Below, in pieces: positions 54,114 to 63,593 of a stretch of 64,000 nt of DNA. Below the pieces are notes generated by a model. It did no database searches and was not told the origin of the DNA. It saw nothing but the letters and a program-made list of their open reading frames with translations. The first letter of the stretch is position 1. Each line of letters opens with the position of its first letter. Source of the stretch: Marinomonas mediterranea MMB-1 (GTDB lineage Bacteria; Pseudomonadota; Gammaproteobacteria; Pseudomonadales; Marinomonadaceae); assembly GCF_000192865.1 (NCBI RefSeq), contig NC_015276.1:558001-622000 (forward strand). The letters are read 5' to 3'. The position numbers and the translations under genes were made by a program.

Positions 54114-54887
54114 TTACAAGCGCATCTCAATTCCAGCAGACTGCATGGTTTCTTTTGCTTCTTGAATAGAGTATTCGCCAAAGTGGAAAATACTGGCAGC
54201 TAGTACTGCGTCGGCTTTGCCCTCTGTGACTCCGTCCACCAAGTGTTGCAGGTTTCCTACACCACCTGATGCGATAACAGGTACATGCACCGCGTCGCTA
54301 ATGGCGCGTGTGACACCAAGATCAAAGCCATTTTTCATTCCGTCACGGTCCATGCTGGTAAGCAGAATTTCACCGGCGCCTAAATCAACCATCTTTTTGG
54401 CCCACTCTACGGCGTCAATACCCGTAGGCTTACGACCGCCATGAGTAAAGATTTCCCATCGGTCGGTTTCGCCTTCTTTACTGACTTTCTTGGCATCGAT
54501 TGCAACGACAATACATTGAGAGCCGAAACGCTCGGCGGCTTCTTTAACAAACTCTGGGTTGAAGATAGCAGCCGTGTTGATACTTACTTTATCCGCTCCC
54601 GCATTGAGCATGTTTCGAATATCGTCACAAGTACGAATGCCACCACCTACTGTCAAAGGAATAAATACCTCAGAGGCAATGGCTTCAACCATGTGTATCG
54701 TCGTGCCTCTGTCGTCAGAGCTTGCTGTGATGTCTAAGAAAGTAATCTCATCTGCGCCTTGATCGTTATAGCGCTTTGCGACCTCTACAGGGTCGCCGGC
54801 ATCTCGAATATCGACAAACTGTACGCCTTTCACAACGCGCCCATTGTCTACATCAAGGCAAGGAATAATACGTTTTGCTAAGCCCAT
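54114..54887 (-). CDS. hisF: Imidazole glycerol phosphate synthase subunit HisF
   Basis: From ATG 54887, with AGGAA upstream on the minus strand, the protein has 257 residues, the standard HisF length; the frame is open further up but overlaps hisH. It starts MGLAKRIIPCLDVDNGRVVKG and has VGGGIRTCDDIRNML and VIASGGVGNLQHL phosphate-binding motifs. HisF uses ammonia from HisH to form imidazole glycerol phosphate and AICAR. It lies 35 bases after hisH. Confidence 0.97.
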   Translation of the reverse strand: MGLAKRIIPCLDVDNGRVVKGVQFVDIRDAGDPVEVAKRYNDQGADEITFLDITASSDDRGTTIHMVEAIASEVFIPLTVGGGIRTCDDIRNMLNAGADKVSINTAAIFNPEFVKEAAERFGSQCIVVAIDAKKVSKEGETDRWEIFTHGGRKPTGIDAVEWAKKMVDLGAGEILLTSMDRDGMKNGFDLGVTRAISDAVHVPVIASGGVGNLQHLVDGVTEGKADAVLAASIFHFGEYSIQEAKETMQSAGIEMRL

Positions 54888-54922
54888 GAATAGGTTCCTA
54901 ATACGTGTTTTTAGAAAGGTGG

Positions 54923-55585
54923 CTAAGGTTTTCCATCCCAATGGATGAAGTTCTTGTACAGTTGCAGACCGTCTTTGTGGCTTTTCTCTGGGTGAAACTG
55001 GACCGCAAAGACATTATCGCGAGCAAGCGCAACACAGAATTCATGCCCGTATTCACAAGTGCCGGCTACTTCTGATGCATGTTCAGGGACCACAAAGTAA
55101 CTGTGGACGAAGTAGAAACGTGCGCCGGAGTCGATGTCTTTCCAAAGTGGATGATCAATGGTTTGGTTAACTTGATTCCACCCCATGTGAGGAACTTTAA
55201 GCTTTTGTCCTGCGTTGTCTTTGTGGTTTTCACCAAAGAACAAGGCATTGCCATCAAAATGGCCTAAGCAGTCAACACCCTTGTTTTCTTCACTGTGGGA
55301 CATGAGAGATTGAATACCAACACAGATTGCCAGAAATGGTTTCTCTTGCATTGCTTTTCGAATAGTGGGAACCAACCCTTGTTTGTGCATTTCGCCAACG
55401 CAATCTCGAATAGCGCCAACACCCGGTAGCAGTACGCGATCTGCTGCGTCTATGAGTGCTGGGTCACTGGTAACAATGACCTTTGTTGTGTCATCGGCAG
55501 CGTGTTCCAGTGCTTTTGCAACGGAATGAAGATTACCCATTCCATAGTCGATAACGGCAACGGTTGATGTCGTTTTATCTGTCAT
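54923..55585 (-). CDS. hisH: Imidazole glycerol phosphate synthase subunit HisH
   Basis: The 220-residue glutaminase belongs to class I amidotransferases. It begins MTDKTTSTVAVIDYGMGNLHSV and has the catalytic cysteine in FLAICVGIQSLMSHSEE, with the His-Glu pair in VQFHPEKSHKDG. It supplies ammonia to HisF in histidine synthesis. It lies nine bases after hisB and 35 before hisF, so the three form one operon. No hisA is found between hisH and hisF. Confidence 0.96.
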   Translation of the reverse strand: MTDKTTSTVAVIDYGMGNLHSVAKALEHAADDTTKVIVTSDPALIDAADRVLLPGVGAIRDCVGEMHKQGLVPTIRKAMQEKPFLAICVGIQSLMSHSEENKGVDCLGHFDGNALFFGENHKDNAGQKLKVPHMGWNQVNQTIDHPLWKDIDSGARFYFVHSYFVVPEHASEVAGTCEYGHEFCVALARDNVFAVQFHPEKSHKDGLQLYKNFIHWDGKP

Positions 55586-55594
55586 ATGCTTGCC

Positions 55595-56188
55595 TTATAA
55601 ACATCCTTTAGTGGACGGCATTTGCCCCGCCATTCTTTCGTCTACTTCTAACGCCATACGCAGTGCGCGACCGAATGCTTTGAAGATAGTTTCTGCTTGG
55701 TGATGAGTGTTTTTTCCGCGCAGGTTATCTAAATGTAACGTAACTTGGGCGTGGTTGATAAAACCGTGGAAAAATTCAGAGAACAAATCGACGTCGAAGC
55801 CACCCACGCTACCACGAGTAAAAGGCACATGCATTTCTAGGCCAGGTCTGCCTGAAAAATCGATGACAACGCGAGATAGGGCTTCGTCCAGTGGAACATA
55901 AGCGTGTCCGTAGCGACGAATGCCTTTCTTGTCTCCGACTGCTTTATAGAAAGCTTGACCTAATGTGATGCCTAAGTCTTCTACAGTGTGGTGAGCATCG
56001 ATATGTAAATCACCTACCGCATGAATGTCCAGATCGATCAAACCATGGCGAGCGACTTGATCAAGCATATGATCTAAAAAGGGTACGCCTGTTTCACATT
56101 TAAATTCACCGGTTCCATCTAGATTGATGGTGACTTTGATTTGAGTTTCGAGAGTATTTCGCTCAACGCTGGCAATCCGACTGGACAT
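55595..56188 (-). CDS. hisB: Imidazoleglycerol-phosphate dehydratase
   Basis: The 197-residue dehydratase of histidine biosynthesis is the stand-alone form without the HisN phosphatase domain. Metal-binding histidine motifs are visible: DLHIDAHHTVEDLGITLG and GKNTHHQAETIFKAFGRALR. It starts the hisB-hisH-hisF operon and is divergent from the AsmA-family gene. Confidence 0.97.
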   Translation of the reverse strand: MSSRIASVERNTLETQIKVTINLDGTGEFKCETGVPFLDHMLDQVARHGLIDLDIHAVGDLHIDAHHTVEDLGITLGQAFYKAVGDKKGIRRYGHAYVPLDEALSRVVIDFSGRPGLEMHVPFTRGSVGGFDVDLFSEFFHGFINHAQVTLHLDNLRGKNTHHQAETIFKAFGRALRMALEVDERMAGQMPSTKGCL

Positions 56189-56373
56189 GTAAGGGGGTCT
56201 CCGCTTTCAACCCGCGTGGTTATTCACGACGGACAAATGACAATAAGGTGACATTATAAAGGGCATCTGTCCGCGCTGCTATAAGGTTTTTCATTGCATC
56301 CGTCTATGATAAGTATTAATCAATCCTAAAATGCTACAATTTGCACAGTCATTTTGTCTGAGGGTATTAAAGG

Positions 56374-58740
56374 ATGGTTTGGGTTAAGCGCTTGTTGTTC
56401 GTGTTGGTATTTCTCTTGGCTCTTGTGCTTGGTGGGATTGGGTACGTATTGATATTTGTAGACCCAAATGATTTTAAAAAAGAGCTTATTTCTCTTGCCG
56501 ATAAACACGCTAATATTGATTTAAAAATCGATGGTGACATTAGCTGGTCTTTTTTCCCTTGGTTAGGCGTTGAACTCAATGACATCGGTGTGGCAGCGAA
56601 AGGCGAATCAACGTTAGCCAAATTCGAAGAGGCTGAGTTTAGGTTGGCTGTGTTGCCTTTATTGCAGCAAAAAATTGAAGTAGACACTGTTCGTCTGATT
56701 GGCTTGAAGGCTGATCTAGTGATGGATGAAGAGGGAAATGGCAACTGGCAATTAGGTAGTAAAACGGACAGTCAAAAACAGGCGTCTAATCAATCCTCTA
56801 TAGCATCTTCTACAGCAAGCATGCCTTCTGAAACTGATGCAGTCACTCCAAATGCAGCCAAAGCCGCTCAGACGTCGTCGGCTTATACCATTCCAGATAT
56901 TAATATTGAAAAAATTGAGCTGGTAGATGCCCAAGTACGCTTTGTAGATAAACAACGTGGTATGGATCTGCTGGCGATGTTTAATACCAACTTAAGCAAC
57001 GTAAGATGGGGTGAAGCGTGGCCTTTGGAGTTTGATATAAAACTCGAAGGTATATTGCCGAAAGAGGCGAATGGGGAACAGCAGAGTATCGGGCACACTA
57101 TGTCTTTGGGGGCGGATTTAACTGTTTTTCCTGAGCACCAACGATTGGCTCTATCTGACTTGATTGTAAAGACGCGTACTGAAGCTGCAATGTTGCCTAT
57201 TTCACCTTTGCTTGCCAATGCCCAAATCCGTCAACTTGAGCTTGATCTCCCACAGGAAAATCTGATTATTGATGGCTTAAGTCTTGATAGCTTAGGTGTT
57301 TCATTTGAGTCTCAGATTAAAGTGTTCGAGTTGCTTTCTAAGCCTCAATTTAGTTTGGCGGCGAATGTGACTGAGTTTTCTCCGCGAGAGTTGTTAAATA
57401 AATTAGCGCTTCCTTTGCCTGAGATGGCAGATGAAACAACGTTATCTGCATTGCAATTAACGCTGAGCCTTGAAGGTGATGCGAATGCTGTGAAAGTTCA
57501 ACCCATCTCTATTCGATTAGACGAGACGCAACTTGAAGCAAATGCAAGTGTGAAGTTTACGCCACTTTCTTGGAATGTGTCTGTCGCAGGCAAAACGTTG
57601 GATTTAGATCGCTACTTACCGCCAAATGTGGAAGGGGATAATAAAACGGAGGCAGATAGCACTGCTAGTGCAGAAGCTAGTGGTGAGGAAGTACAAGAAA
57701 GTGATTTAATCCCCGTCGAACTTTTGCGTACACTTAATGGTACCGTGGATTTTACATTTGAAAATCTAAAAGCAAAGAATCTCTCAATTGATAAAATTTC
57801 AGCGACCAGCGTTCAGAGTAATGGGCTGGTAACGCTTAAGCCGCTTTTCGTGGGTTTGTATGATGGCAGTGCCCACCTAAATGCTACGTTAGATGCACGT
57901 TCTGACACGCCAAAGATATCGATCTCACCAAATATTGAACATGTTCAAATCTATCCTTTATTAAATGACTTTATGGAACTCGATAAAGTGAAAGGTACAA
58001 CGTTTGTGTCAGGTGATCTGCATACCAGTGGTAATCGAATCAGTGAATTAATGAATCAATTAAATGGTGATTTGCTGGTGGAAGTGAAAGATGGCGCTTT
58101 GGTTGGAATGAACCTAACGAAATCCGTGTGTGAAGGCATCGCGAGTACACGTTCTGGTAAAGATGTGAATCAAACCGCTTTTGGTGAAGATACTCCTTTT
58201 GAAAGCCTCACTTTTCCTGCTCGTATCGTAAATGGTGTGGTCTCTACTCCTGATTTAAAAATTAAAGCGGTTGGCATACAAGTTACTGGCGATGGTGAAG
58301 TTTCGCTACCTGAACAGAATATCCATTATCAGGCTGATGTCAGTATTGTGGGAAGTGATGTGGACCAAGCGTGTCAAATTAAACGCGTCTACCGTTCATT
58401 GGCTTTCCCTATCGTTTGTAAAGGCGCGTTTGACAGTGATCCTGCGACGTTATGTCGCCCTGATATCAAAGGTTTTGGTCGATTGTTTGAAAAAGTGGCT
58501 AAGGCTGAGCTGGATGCAAAGCTTGCCGCTGAAAAGGCCCGAGCTAAAGAAAAACTTGCCGCTGAAAAAGCACGAGCTAAAGCAAAACTTGATGCTGAAA
58601 AAGCCAAAGCAAAAGCGGAGTTAGAGGCTAAGCTCGTGGAAGCTAAAAGAAAAGCGGAAGAGAAAAAGAAAGCAAAGGAAGAAGAGCTAAAACAGAAATT
58701 AAAAAATGAATTAAAAGACGGATTGAAGAGCTTATTTTAA
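56374..58740 (+). CDS. AsmA family protein with Lys/Ala-rich coiled tail
   Basis: The 788-residue envelope protein has one N-terminal membrane helix (about 5-25) and the AsmA domain: FVDPNDFKKELISLADKHANIDLKIDGDISWSFFPWLGVEL at the start and DVDQACQIKRVYRSLAFPIVCKGAF near the end. AsmA-like proteins bridge the periplasm and help lipid transport to the outer membrane. The last 90 residues are an unusual helical repeat of the type KAELDAKLAAEKARAKEKLA, rich in Lys, Ala and Glu. A Ser/Thr/Ala-rich linker lies at about 130-170. It precedes mutY by 46 bases, a common gammaproteobacterial arrangement. Confidence 0.9.
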   Translation: MVWVKRLLFVLVFLLALVLGGIGYVLIFVDPNDFKKELISLADKHANIDLKIDGDISWSFFPWLGVELNDIGVAAKGESTLAKFEEAEFRLAVLPLLQQKIEVDTVRLIGLKADLVMDEEGNGNWQLGSKTDSQKQASNQSSIASSTASMPSETDAVTPNAAKAAQTSSAYTIPDINIEKIELVDAQVRFVDKQRGMDLLAMFNTNLSNVRWGEAWPLEFDIKLEGILPKEANGEQQSIGHTMSLGADLTVFPEHQRLALSDLIVKTRTEAAMLPISPLLANAQIRQLELDLPQENLIIDGLSLDSLGVSFESQIKVFELLSKPQFSLAANVTEFSPRELLNKLALPLPEMADETTLSALQLTLSLEGDANAVKVQPISIRLDETQLEANASVKFTPLSWNVSVAGKTLDLDRYLPPNVEGDNKTEADSTASAEASGEEVQESDLIPVELLRTLNGTVDFTFENLKAKNLSIDKISATSVQSNGLVTLKPLFVGLYDGSAHLNATLDARSDTPKISISPNIEHVQIYPLLNDFMELDKVKGTTFVSGDLHTSGNRISELMNQLNGDLLVEVKDGALVGMNLTKSVCEGIASTRSGKDVNQTAFGEDTPFESLTFPARIVNGVVSTPDLKIKAVGIQVTGDGEVSLPEQNIHYQADVSIVGSDVDQACQIKRVYRSLAFPIVCKGAFDSDPATLCRPDIKGFGRLFEKVAKAELDAKLAAEKARAKEKLAAEKARAKAKLDAEKAKAKAELEAKLVEAKRKAEEKKKAKEEELKQKLKNELKDGLKSLF

Positions 58741-58786
58741 AGTTGTTTTTTCGTCTCAATCGTCGCGAGCTAAGTTAGAGAACATT

Positions 58787-59863
58787 GTGGAAGCAGTACA
58801 AACAGTAGAGAATTTTGCGCCAAGAGTATTGGCTTGGTTTGATGTACATGGCCGTAAGGATTTGCCTTGGCAAAAGGATAAGACGCCTTATCGAGTCTGG
58901 ATTTCCGAGATTATGTTGCAACAAACGCAGGTAACAACGGTAATCCCTTACTACGAAAAATTTATGTCGTCTTTTCCTGATGTGTACGCGTTAGCGAGTG
59001 CGAAGCAGGACGATGTATTGGCTCACTGGAGTGGGCTTGGGTATTATGCGCGGGCTCGTAATATGCATAAAGCGGCCACTATGTTGGTAGACGAGTTCGA
59101 TGGGGAGTTCCCCAAAACGGTAGAAGGTGTGTGCGAGCTCCCTGGTATCGGCCGTTCGACAGCCTCAGCCATTCTGTCCATATCACGTGGTGTCCAGTCT
59201 GCGATACTTGATGGTAATGTGAAAAGAGTATTGGCGCGTTTTCACGCAATTCCTAATTGGCCTGGCGAAAAGAAAACGGAAAACAGAATGTGGGGCGTCG
59301 CTGAAAGTTACATGCCTGAAATTCGTTGCGGCGAGTACACGCAAGCAATGATGGATCTTGGGGCAACACTGTGTACGCGATCAAAACCTAAGTGCCATGT
59401 CTGTCCACTCAGTGAGGATTGTGCAGGCTTAGCATCTGGGGAACCGACAACCTTTCCAATATCTAAACCTAAGAAAGCTGCCAAGCCGATTAAAACCGCG
59501 CAGTTTGTTGTTTTGCAAAGCGACGGTAAAGTTCTTCTTGAAAAAAGGCCGGCTTCTGGAATTTGGGGTGGGCTGTGGAGCTTACCTGAGTTCGCGCATG
59601 ACGCTTCTATTGTGTTGGAGGCTGAGCAGAGATTTCAGTGCGGCATCCAGTCTGTCATGGCTTTGTCATCTTTTCGTCATACTTTTAGTCACTATCATCT
59701 CGATATTATACCGAGTCTCGTTACGGTCAAAGAGGCGGTGGGGGTACATGAGACAGAAAAATATCAGTGGTTTTCTGTGGATGATGCATTCACTCTTGGC
59801 CTACCTGCGCCAGTCAGGAGCATCTTAGAGTCCGTAGAGAAGGGTGATACTTTGCTGCTCTAG
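58787..59863 (+). CDS. mutY: Adenine DNA glycosylase MutY
   Basis: The 358-residue glycosylase removes adenine opposite 8-oxoguanine. It has the catalytic region SEIMLQQTQVTTVIPYYEKF, the helix-hairpin-helix CELPGIGRSTASAI, the [4Fe-4S] cluster cysteines in CTRSKPKCHVCPLSEDC (C-x6-C-x2-C-x5-C) and a Nudix-like C-terminal domain for 8-oxoG recognition. The GTG start follows AGAGAACATT. Length is standard. Confidence 0.96.
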   Translation: MEAVQTVENFAPRVLAWFDVHGRKDLPWQKDKTPYRVWISEIMLQQTQVTTVIPYYEKFMSSFPDVYALASAKQDDVLAHWSGLGYYARARNMHKAATMLVDEFDGEFPKTVEGVCELPGIGRSTASAILSISRGVQSAILDGNVKRVLARFHAIPNWPGEKKTENRMWGVAESYMPEIRCGEYTQAMMDLGATLCTRSKPKCHVCPLSEDCAGLASGEPTTFPISKPKKAAKPIKTAQFVVLQSDGKVLLEKRPASGIWGGLWSLPEFAHDASIVLEAEQRFQCGIQSVMALSSFRHTFSHYHLDIIPSLVTVKEAVGVHETEKYQWFSVDDAFTLGLPAPVRSILESVEKGDTLLL

Positions 59864-60024
59864 GCGCACTGTTCTATTGGTGTAGCTGAAATATAGGTTT
59901 GATGCTTTTACCGCTGGTGGAGTTTTTTGAGATGGCTACGAAGGGAGTCTAAAAAGCTTTGAGGGTAGCTTAGAGTGCTTCTTTCAATCACATAAAAAGT
60001 AAATGAGTTAGGTGGAGGAAAGTG

Positions 60025-61188
60025 ATGGTGCTTGATGTGTTCTGGCGGTTTTTATTACTGGGTTTTACGAGTTTCGGTGGACCTGCTGCACACCTTGGGT
60101 ATTTTCGAAAAGAATTTGTCGAGCGTCTACGTTGGTGTGATGAGAGTCAGTATTCTCAATGGGTTGCTCTTAGTCAGATCATGCCAGGTCCCGGTTCTAG
60201 CCAAGTTGGGTTTGCTATTGGAGTATATCGAGCGGGTATATTAGGCGGCATTGCTGCGTTTGTCGGCTTTACGTCGCCCTCTGTCGTGATGATGATTGCG
60301 ATCGCATCATTAGAGAGCAGCTTTGCTACGCTTCCCTATATTTCTTCTCTCATTGATGCTCTAAAGCTATTGGCTATTGTCGTTGTATTAGATGCTATTT
60401 TTGGAATGGCGCGTGGTTTTCTCGCAAGCGTGAATACTTGGCTGATTGCTGTCTGTGCTTTCGTTTTTATATTGCTGTGGCCTTACGGGTATTCAGGGTT
60501 GATTGTCGTTCTCTTCGCGGGGATAGCGGGGACGTTTCTAACGGTTATTCCGGCGGTTTCTGTATTCCACTCAACGGTTGGTAAGCGGCTTGCTTTGGCT
60601 TCTTTGGCACTGTTCGTTCTACTGTTCTCATTTGCTTTCGCTGTGACTGGTTCAGGTAGTTTGATCTCATACCTTGCCAACCTTTATCAGGCGGGGGCGT
60701 TGGTATTTGGGGGCGGGCATGTTGTACTGCCTCTTATTACAGAATCACTGTCTGGAATCCAGAGTACCGAAGATATTTTGGTTGGCTACGCTGCCGCTCA
60801 GGCTGTCCCTGGCCCAATGTTTACCATTGCATCCTATCTAGGATCGACTGCGGCACCGTTAGGCGATGCAGTCTTATGGGGAGCGTTAAGCACACTGGCG
60901 ATATTTCTCCCTGGGTTGTTACTAATGTTGGTTGGCTCGCACTACTGGGCGCATTGGTCGCATTTAAAAGTGTTGCAAAAATCAATTATCGCAATCAACG
61001 CAAGTGTCGTAGGTTTATTGTTTGCGACTTTAATTAACCCGATCGTCCTGACGAGCGTAAGCAATATATACGATGCGATTGTTGTCGCTGTCGTATTCAT
61101 TTTGAGTCGTCGTTTAAAGCTGCCTATTTGGCAATTAATTCTTCTATTTACAGTATGGGCGGCGGTGAGGATGACGCTGCCGATCTAA
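60025..61188 (+). CDS. chrA: Chromate transporter, CHR family
   Basis: The protein has 387 residues from ATG 60025 (with GGAGGAA upstream; GTG 60022 is an alternative). It is a duplicated CHR protein: each half has a similar pattern, FTSFGGPAAHLGYFRKEFVERLRW and QIMPGPGSSQVGFAIG in the first, and VFGGGHVVLPLITESL with QAVPGPMFTIASYLG in the second. Family members export chromate from the cytoplasm. The role here in chromate resistance is inferred. Confidence 0.9.
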   Translation: MVLDVFWRFLLLGFTSFGGPAAHLGYFRKEFVERLRWCDESQYSQWVALSQIMPGPGSSQVGFAIGVYRAGILGGIAAFVGFTSPSVVMMIAIASLESSFATLPYISSLIDALKLLAIVVVLDAIFGMARGFLASVNTWLIAVCAFVFILLWPYGYSGLIVVLFAGIAGTFLTVIPAVSVFHSTVGKRLALASLALFVLLFSFAFAVTGSGSLISYLANLYQAGALVFGGGHVVLPLITESLSGIQSTEDILVGYAAAQAVPGPMFTIASYLGSTAAPLGDAVLWGALSTLAIFLPGLLLMLVGSHYWAHWSHLKVLQKSIIAINASVVGLLFATLINPIVLTSVSNIYDAIVVAVVFILSRRLKLPIWQLILLFTVWAAVRMTLPI

Positions 61189-61298
61189 TGATTGTGCTTG
61201 ATTTACGGAAAGTCTTTTAAGGCGTTATGTGAGGAGAGATCGTTTGGGCTGCCTGAGAGTACTTTCTATTTAGGGGAAAGGTTGTTGTAGAAAAAGAG

Positions 61299-61333
61299 AA
61301 AAAGCGACATAAAGAGTATTATGGCGCTTTTTT
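61299..61333. terminator. Terminator between chrA and azoR
   Basis: AAAAAGCGACATAA (61299-61312) pairs with TTATGGCGCTTTTTT around a 6-base loop with one A-G mismatch; A and T runs on both sides fit a bidirectional terminator. A second stem (TAACACGGC 61336-61344 with GCCGTGTTA 61355-61363) lies next to it. Confidence 0.75.
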
Positions 61334-61365
61334 CGTAACACGGCGTTCAATTTAGCCGTGTTAAA

Positions 61366-61959
61366 TTAAACGGCAGCAGCGATTTGTTCTTTCGCTTTAG
61401 CAAAAGCTTCTTCACCAGCTTCACCCATTGCTTGACCACCTGCAATGAAGGTCTCTTTTACGTTAAGTCCTACAAACCCAAGAAACGTTTGGATATGTGG
61501 AACTTGGTGATCAACAGGAGAGTCTGCTAGAAAAGAGCCACTCGCAGCGAATATGTATGCATCTTTGTCTAATAAGCCTTTTGGACCGTTTTCCGTATAC
61601 TGGAATGTACGACCAGCACGCGCGATGTAATCAAAGTATGATTTTAGAGTAGAAGGAATGCCGAAGTTGTACATCGGCGCACTTACAGCGACTACATCAG
61701 CGTTTTCAATTTCCTCAATGAGTTCATCGCCAATTGATACAATGGCTTTTTGCTCGTCGGTACGATCTTCTTCTGCTGTAAACAGCGCGCCTAATGTCTC
61801 ACTTGTAAAGTGTGGCAGTGGGTTTGCGTTAACGTCGCGAGTCACTACTTGGCCTTCTGGGTTCTTTGCTAGCCATTGCTCAACGAAGTTGTCTGTTAGT
61901 TGACGTGATTTTGAAGCATCGCCTGATGCACTTGAGTCGATTCTTAGTAGTGTTGCCAT
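61366..61959 (-). CDS. azoR: FMN-dependent NADH-azoreductase
   Basis: The 197-residue flavodoxin-like quinone reductase starts MATLLRIDSSASGDASKSRQLTDNFVE and has the FMN-binding SAPMYNFGIPSTLKSYFDYIARAGRTFQYTENGPKGLL segment. It reduces quinones, azo compounds and nitroaromatics with NAD(P)H. It is divergent from a LysR regulator, with LysR-type operator repeats in between, so that regulator probably controls it. Confidence 0.95.
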   Translation of the reverse strand: MATLLRIDSSASGDASKSRQLTDNFVEQWLAKNPEGQVVTRDVNANPLPHFTSETLGALFTAEEDRTDEQKAIVSIGDELIEEIENADVVAVSAPMYNFGIPSTLKSYFDYIARAGRTFQYTENGPKGLLDKDAYIFAASGSFLADSPVDHQVPHIQTFLGFVGLNVKETFIAGGQAMGEAGEEAFAKAKEQIAAAV

Positions 61960-62067
61960 GATGATCTCCCGTGTTAGTTACTGTTGCTGATTGCAAACGA
62001 TTTCTAATTAATGATGCTTATAGTAAGTTACAAATATTCGATAATAAAGTGGATTATTTCGACCAAA

Positions 62068-62088
62068 ATTATCGAAATATACGATAAT
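62068..62088. promoter_or_regulatory. LysR-type operator between azoR and its regulator
   Basis: ATTATCG and CGATAAT are arms of an inverted repeat separated by 7 bases (62068-62088). A similar ATTCGATAAT element lies near 62036-62045. The T-N11-A arrangement and the divergent layout fit LysR control of azoR. Confidence 0.6.
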
Positions 62089-62155
62089 ATTCTGGTGTTA
62101 CCCTTGACTAAGTGTAATTTTAATCGAGTACCGTTTTTAATTGAGAGTCTATGTT

Positions 62156-63058
62156 ATGAAAGCACCTAGAGTTACGTTGGAGCAGTGGAGAGCGCTTCAA
62201 GCTGTTGTTGATAAAGGAGGGTTTGCTCAAGCCGCTGAGGCATTACATAAAAGTCAGTCATCTATTAGCTACACCGTGGCTAAATTGCAAGAACAGCTTG
62301 GGTACCCGCTGCTCATCATAGAGGGAAGAAAGGCTCAGTTAACCGAGCGTGGAGAGGTGCTACTCAGACGGTCAAGGCATTTATTAAAGGAAGCGATTGA
62401 TCTTGAAGAGCTGGCTCATACGTTAGGTCAAGGATGGGAGCCAGAAATCGAGCTTGTTGTAGATGAAGCCTTTCCAACACCGGCTTTGTTGAGAGCATTT
62501 CAGGAATTTGAGCCTCAGAGTCAGGGGACTTTAGTGCAGTTGAAAGAGGTAGTATTGAGTGGAGCGGAAGAAGAGCTTAAGAACGGTTCACCAGACTTGG
62601 TATTGACCTCTCTTGTCCCTAAAGGTTACTTAGCTGATCCGATCGTAGATGTCGAAATGGTAGCGGTGGCGGCACCGAGTCACGTATTGCATAGGGAAAA
62701 GGAGCCTATTAATAATGAGCGGCTGGCGCGTGAGCTTCAGGTGGTTATTCGAGATTCTGCGACTGAAACGTCTCAAGATGCGGGTTGGTTAGGATCAAAT
62801 AGGCGCTGGACTGTATCAGGGGTTCAATCTGCGATTGAAATCGTTGCAACTGGGATTGGCTTTGCTTGGTTGCCAAAAGCGGATTTGCACGGTTTTATTA
62901 AAGACGAAAAATTAGTGCCATTGAATTTAGTGTCAGGAACTGAGCGTAAATTTCAGATGTATGCGATCTTTGGTAAAGGTGAAAGAACAGGGCCTGCGAC
63001 ACGCCTATTTGTGGAGCTACTACAACATTCATGTCAACGTTGTCCTAAAGCGTTGTAA
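62156..63058 (+). CDS. LysR-family regulator divergent from azoR
   Basis: From ATG 62156 the protein has 300 residues; a TTG at 62141 in frame is an alternative start. The helix-turn-helix reads GGFAQAAEALHKSQSSISYTVAKLQEQLG and the effector domain follows (about 90-295). It lies divergent from azoR across a region with inverted repeats, so it most likely regulates the azoreductase in response to quinones or azo compounds. Confidence 0.9.
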   Translation: MKAPRVTLEQWRALQAVVDKGGFAQAAEALHKSQSSISYTVAKLQEQLGYPLLIIEGRKAQLTERGEVLLRRSRHLLKEAIDLEELAHTLGQGWEPEIELVVDEAFPTPALLRAFQEFEPQSQGTLVQLKEVVLSGAEEELKNGSPDLVLTSLVPKGYLADPIVDVEMVAVAAPSHVLHREKEPINNERLARELQVVIRDSATETSQDAGWLGSNRRWTVSGVQSAIEIVATGIGFAWLPKADLHGFIKDEKLVPLNLVSGTERKFQMYAIFGKGERTGPATRLFVELLQHSCQRCPKAL

Positions 63059-63100
63059 ACGTCTATTTAGGTCGTAAAATTGTATAAATGATCTAATAAG

Positions 63101-63131
63101 TGTGTATAAGGGTGGTTTTTATACACATTTT
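63101..63131 (+). terminator. Possible terminator after the LysR gene
   Basis: TGTGTATAA (63101-63109) is complementary to TTATACACA (63119-63127) around a 9-base loop, with TTTT after it. Confidence 0.5.
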
Positions 63132-63207
63132 AACACTTTGAGTGTTGCTAAGGCTGTGGATAAATATGTCGAAAAGGTAAGATTTAATTTATTGAGAAGA
63201 GAAAGAA

Positions 63208-63283
63208 TGGTGGGTCGTACTGGATTCGAACCAGTGACCAATTGATTAAAAGTCAACTGCTCTACCAACTGAGCTAACGACCC
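63208..63283 (-). tRNA. tRNA-Lys (TTT)
   Basis: Minus strand. The 5' end is GGGTCGTTAGCTCAG, the anticodon loop has ACTTTTAA with TTT, the T-loop is GGTTCGAATCC, and CCA is encoded. It is the most downstream gene of the cluster in transcription order and identical to the copy at 63505-63580. Confidence 0.97.
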
Positions 63284-63311
63284 ATTCTTTTGACATATTT
63301 CAGATATTCTA

Positions 63312-63388
63312 TGGTCGGAGTAGAGGGATTCGAACCCCCGACATCCTGCTCCCAAAGCAGGCGCGCTACCAGACTGCGCTATACTCCG
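63312..63388 (-). tRNA. tRNA-Pro (TGG)
   Basis: Minus strand. The 5' end is CGGAGTATAGCGCAG, the anticodon loop TTTGGGA gives TGG, and CCA is encoded. Its 77 bases match the second copy at 63694-63770. Confidence 0.97.
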
Positions 63389-63389
63389 A

Positions 63390-63465
63390 TGGCTCCCTGA
63401 ACTGGACTCGAACCAGTGACCCAATGATTAACAGTCATTTGCTCTACCAACTGAGCTATCAGGGA
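63390..63465 (-). tRNA. tRNA-Asn (GTT)
   Basis: Minus strand. The 5' end is TCCCTGATAGCTCAG, the anticodon is GTT in CTGTTAA, and CCA is encoded. One base separates it from the Pro tRNA. A second copy lies at 63773-63848. Confidence 0.97.
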
Positions 63466-63504
63466 TTGAATCAGAATATGAGGAAATATCAATGTCTGTA
63501 TAGT

Positions 63505-63580
63505 TGGTGGGTCGTACTGGATTCGAACCAGTGACCAATTGATTAAAAGTCAACTGCTCTACCAACTGAGCTAACGACCC
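63505..63580 (-). tRNA. tRNA-Lys (TTT), second copy
   Basis: Identical in sequence to the copy at 63208-63283, with encoded CCA and TTT anticodon. Confidence 0.97.
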
Positions 63581-63593
63581 AACTATAAGGTAA

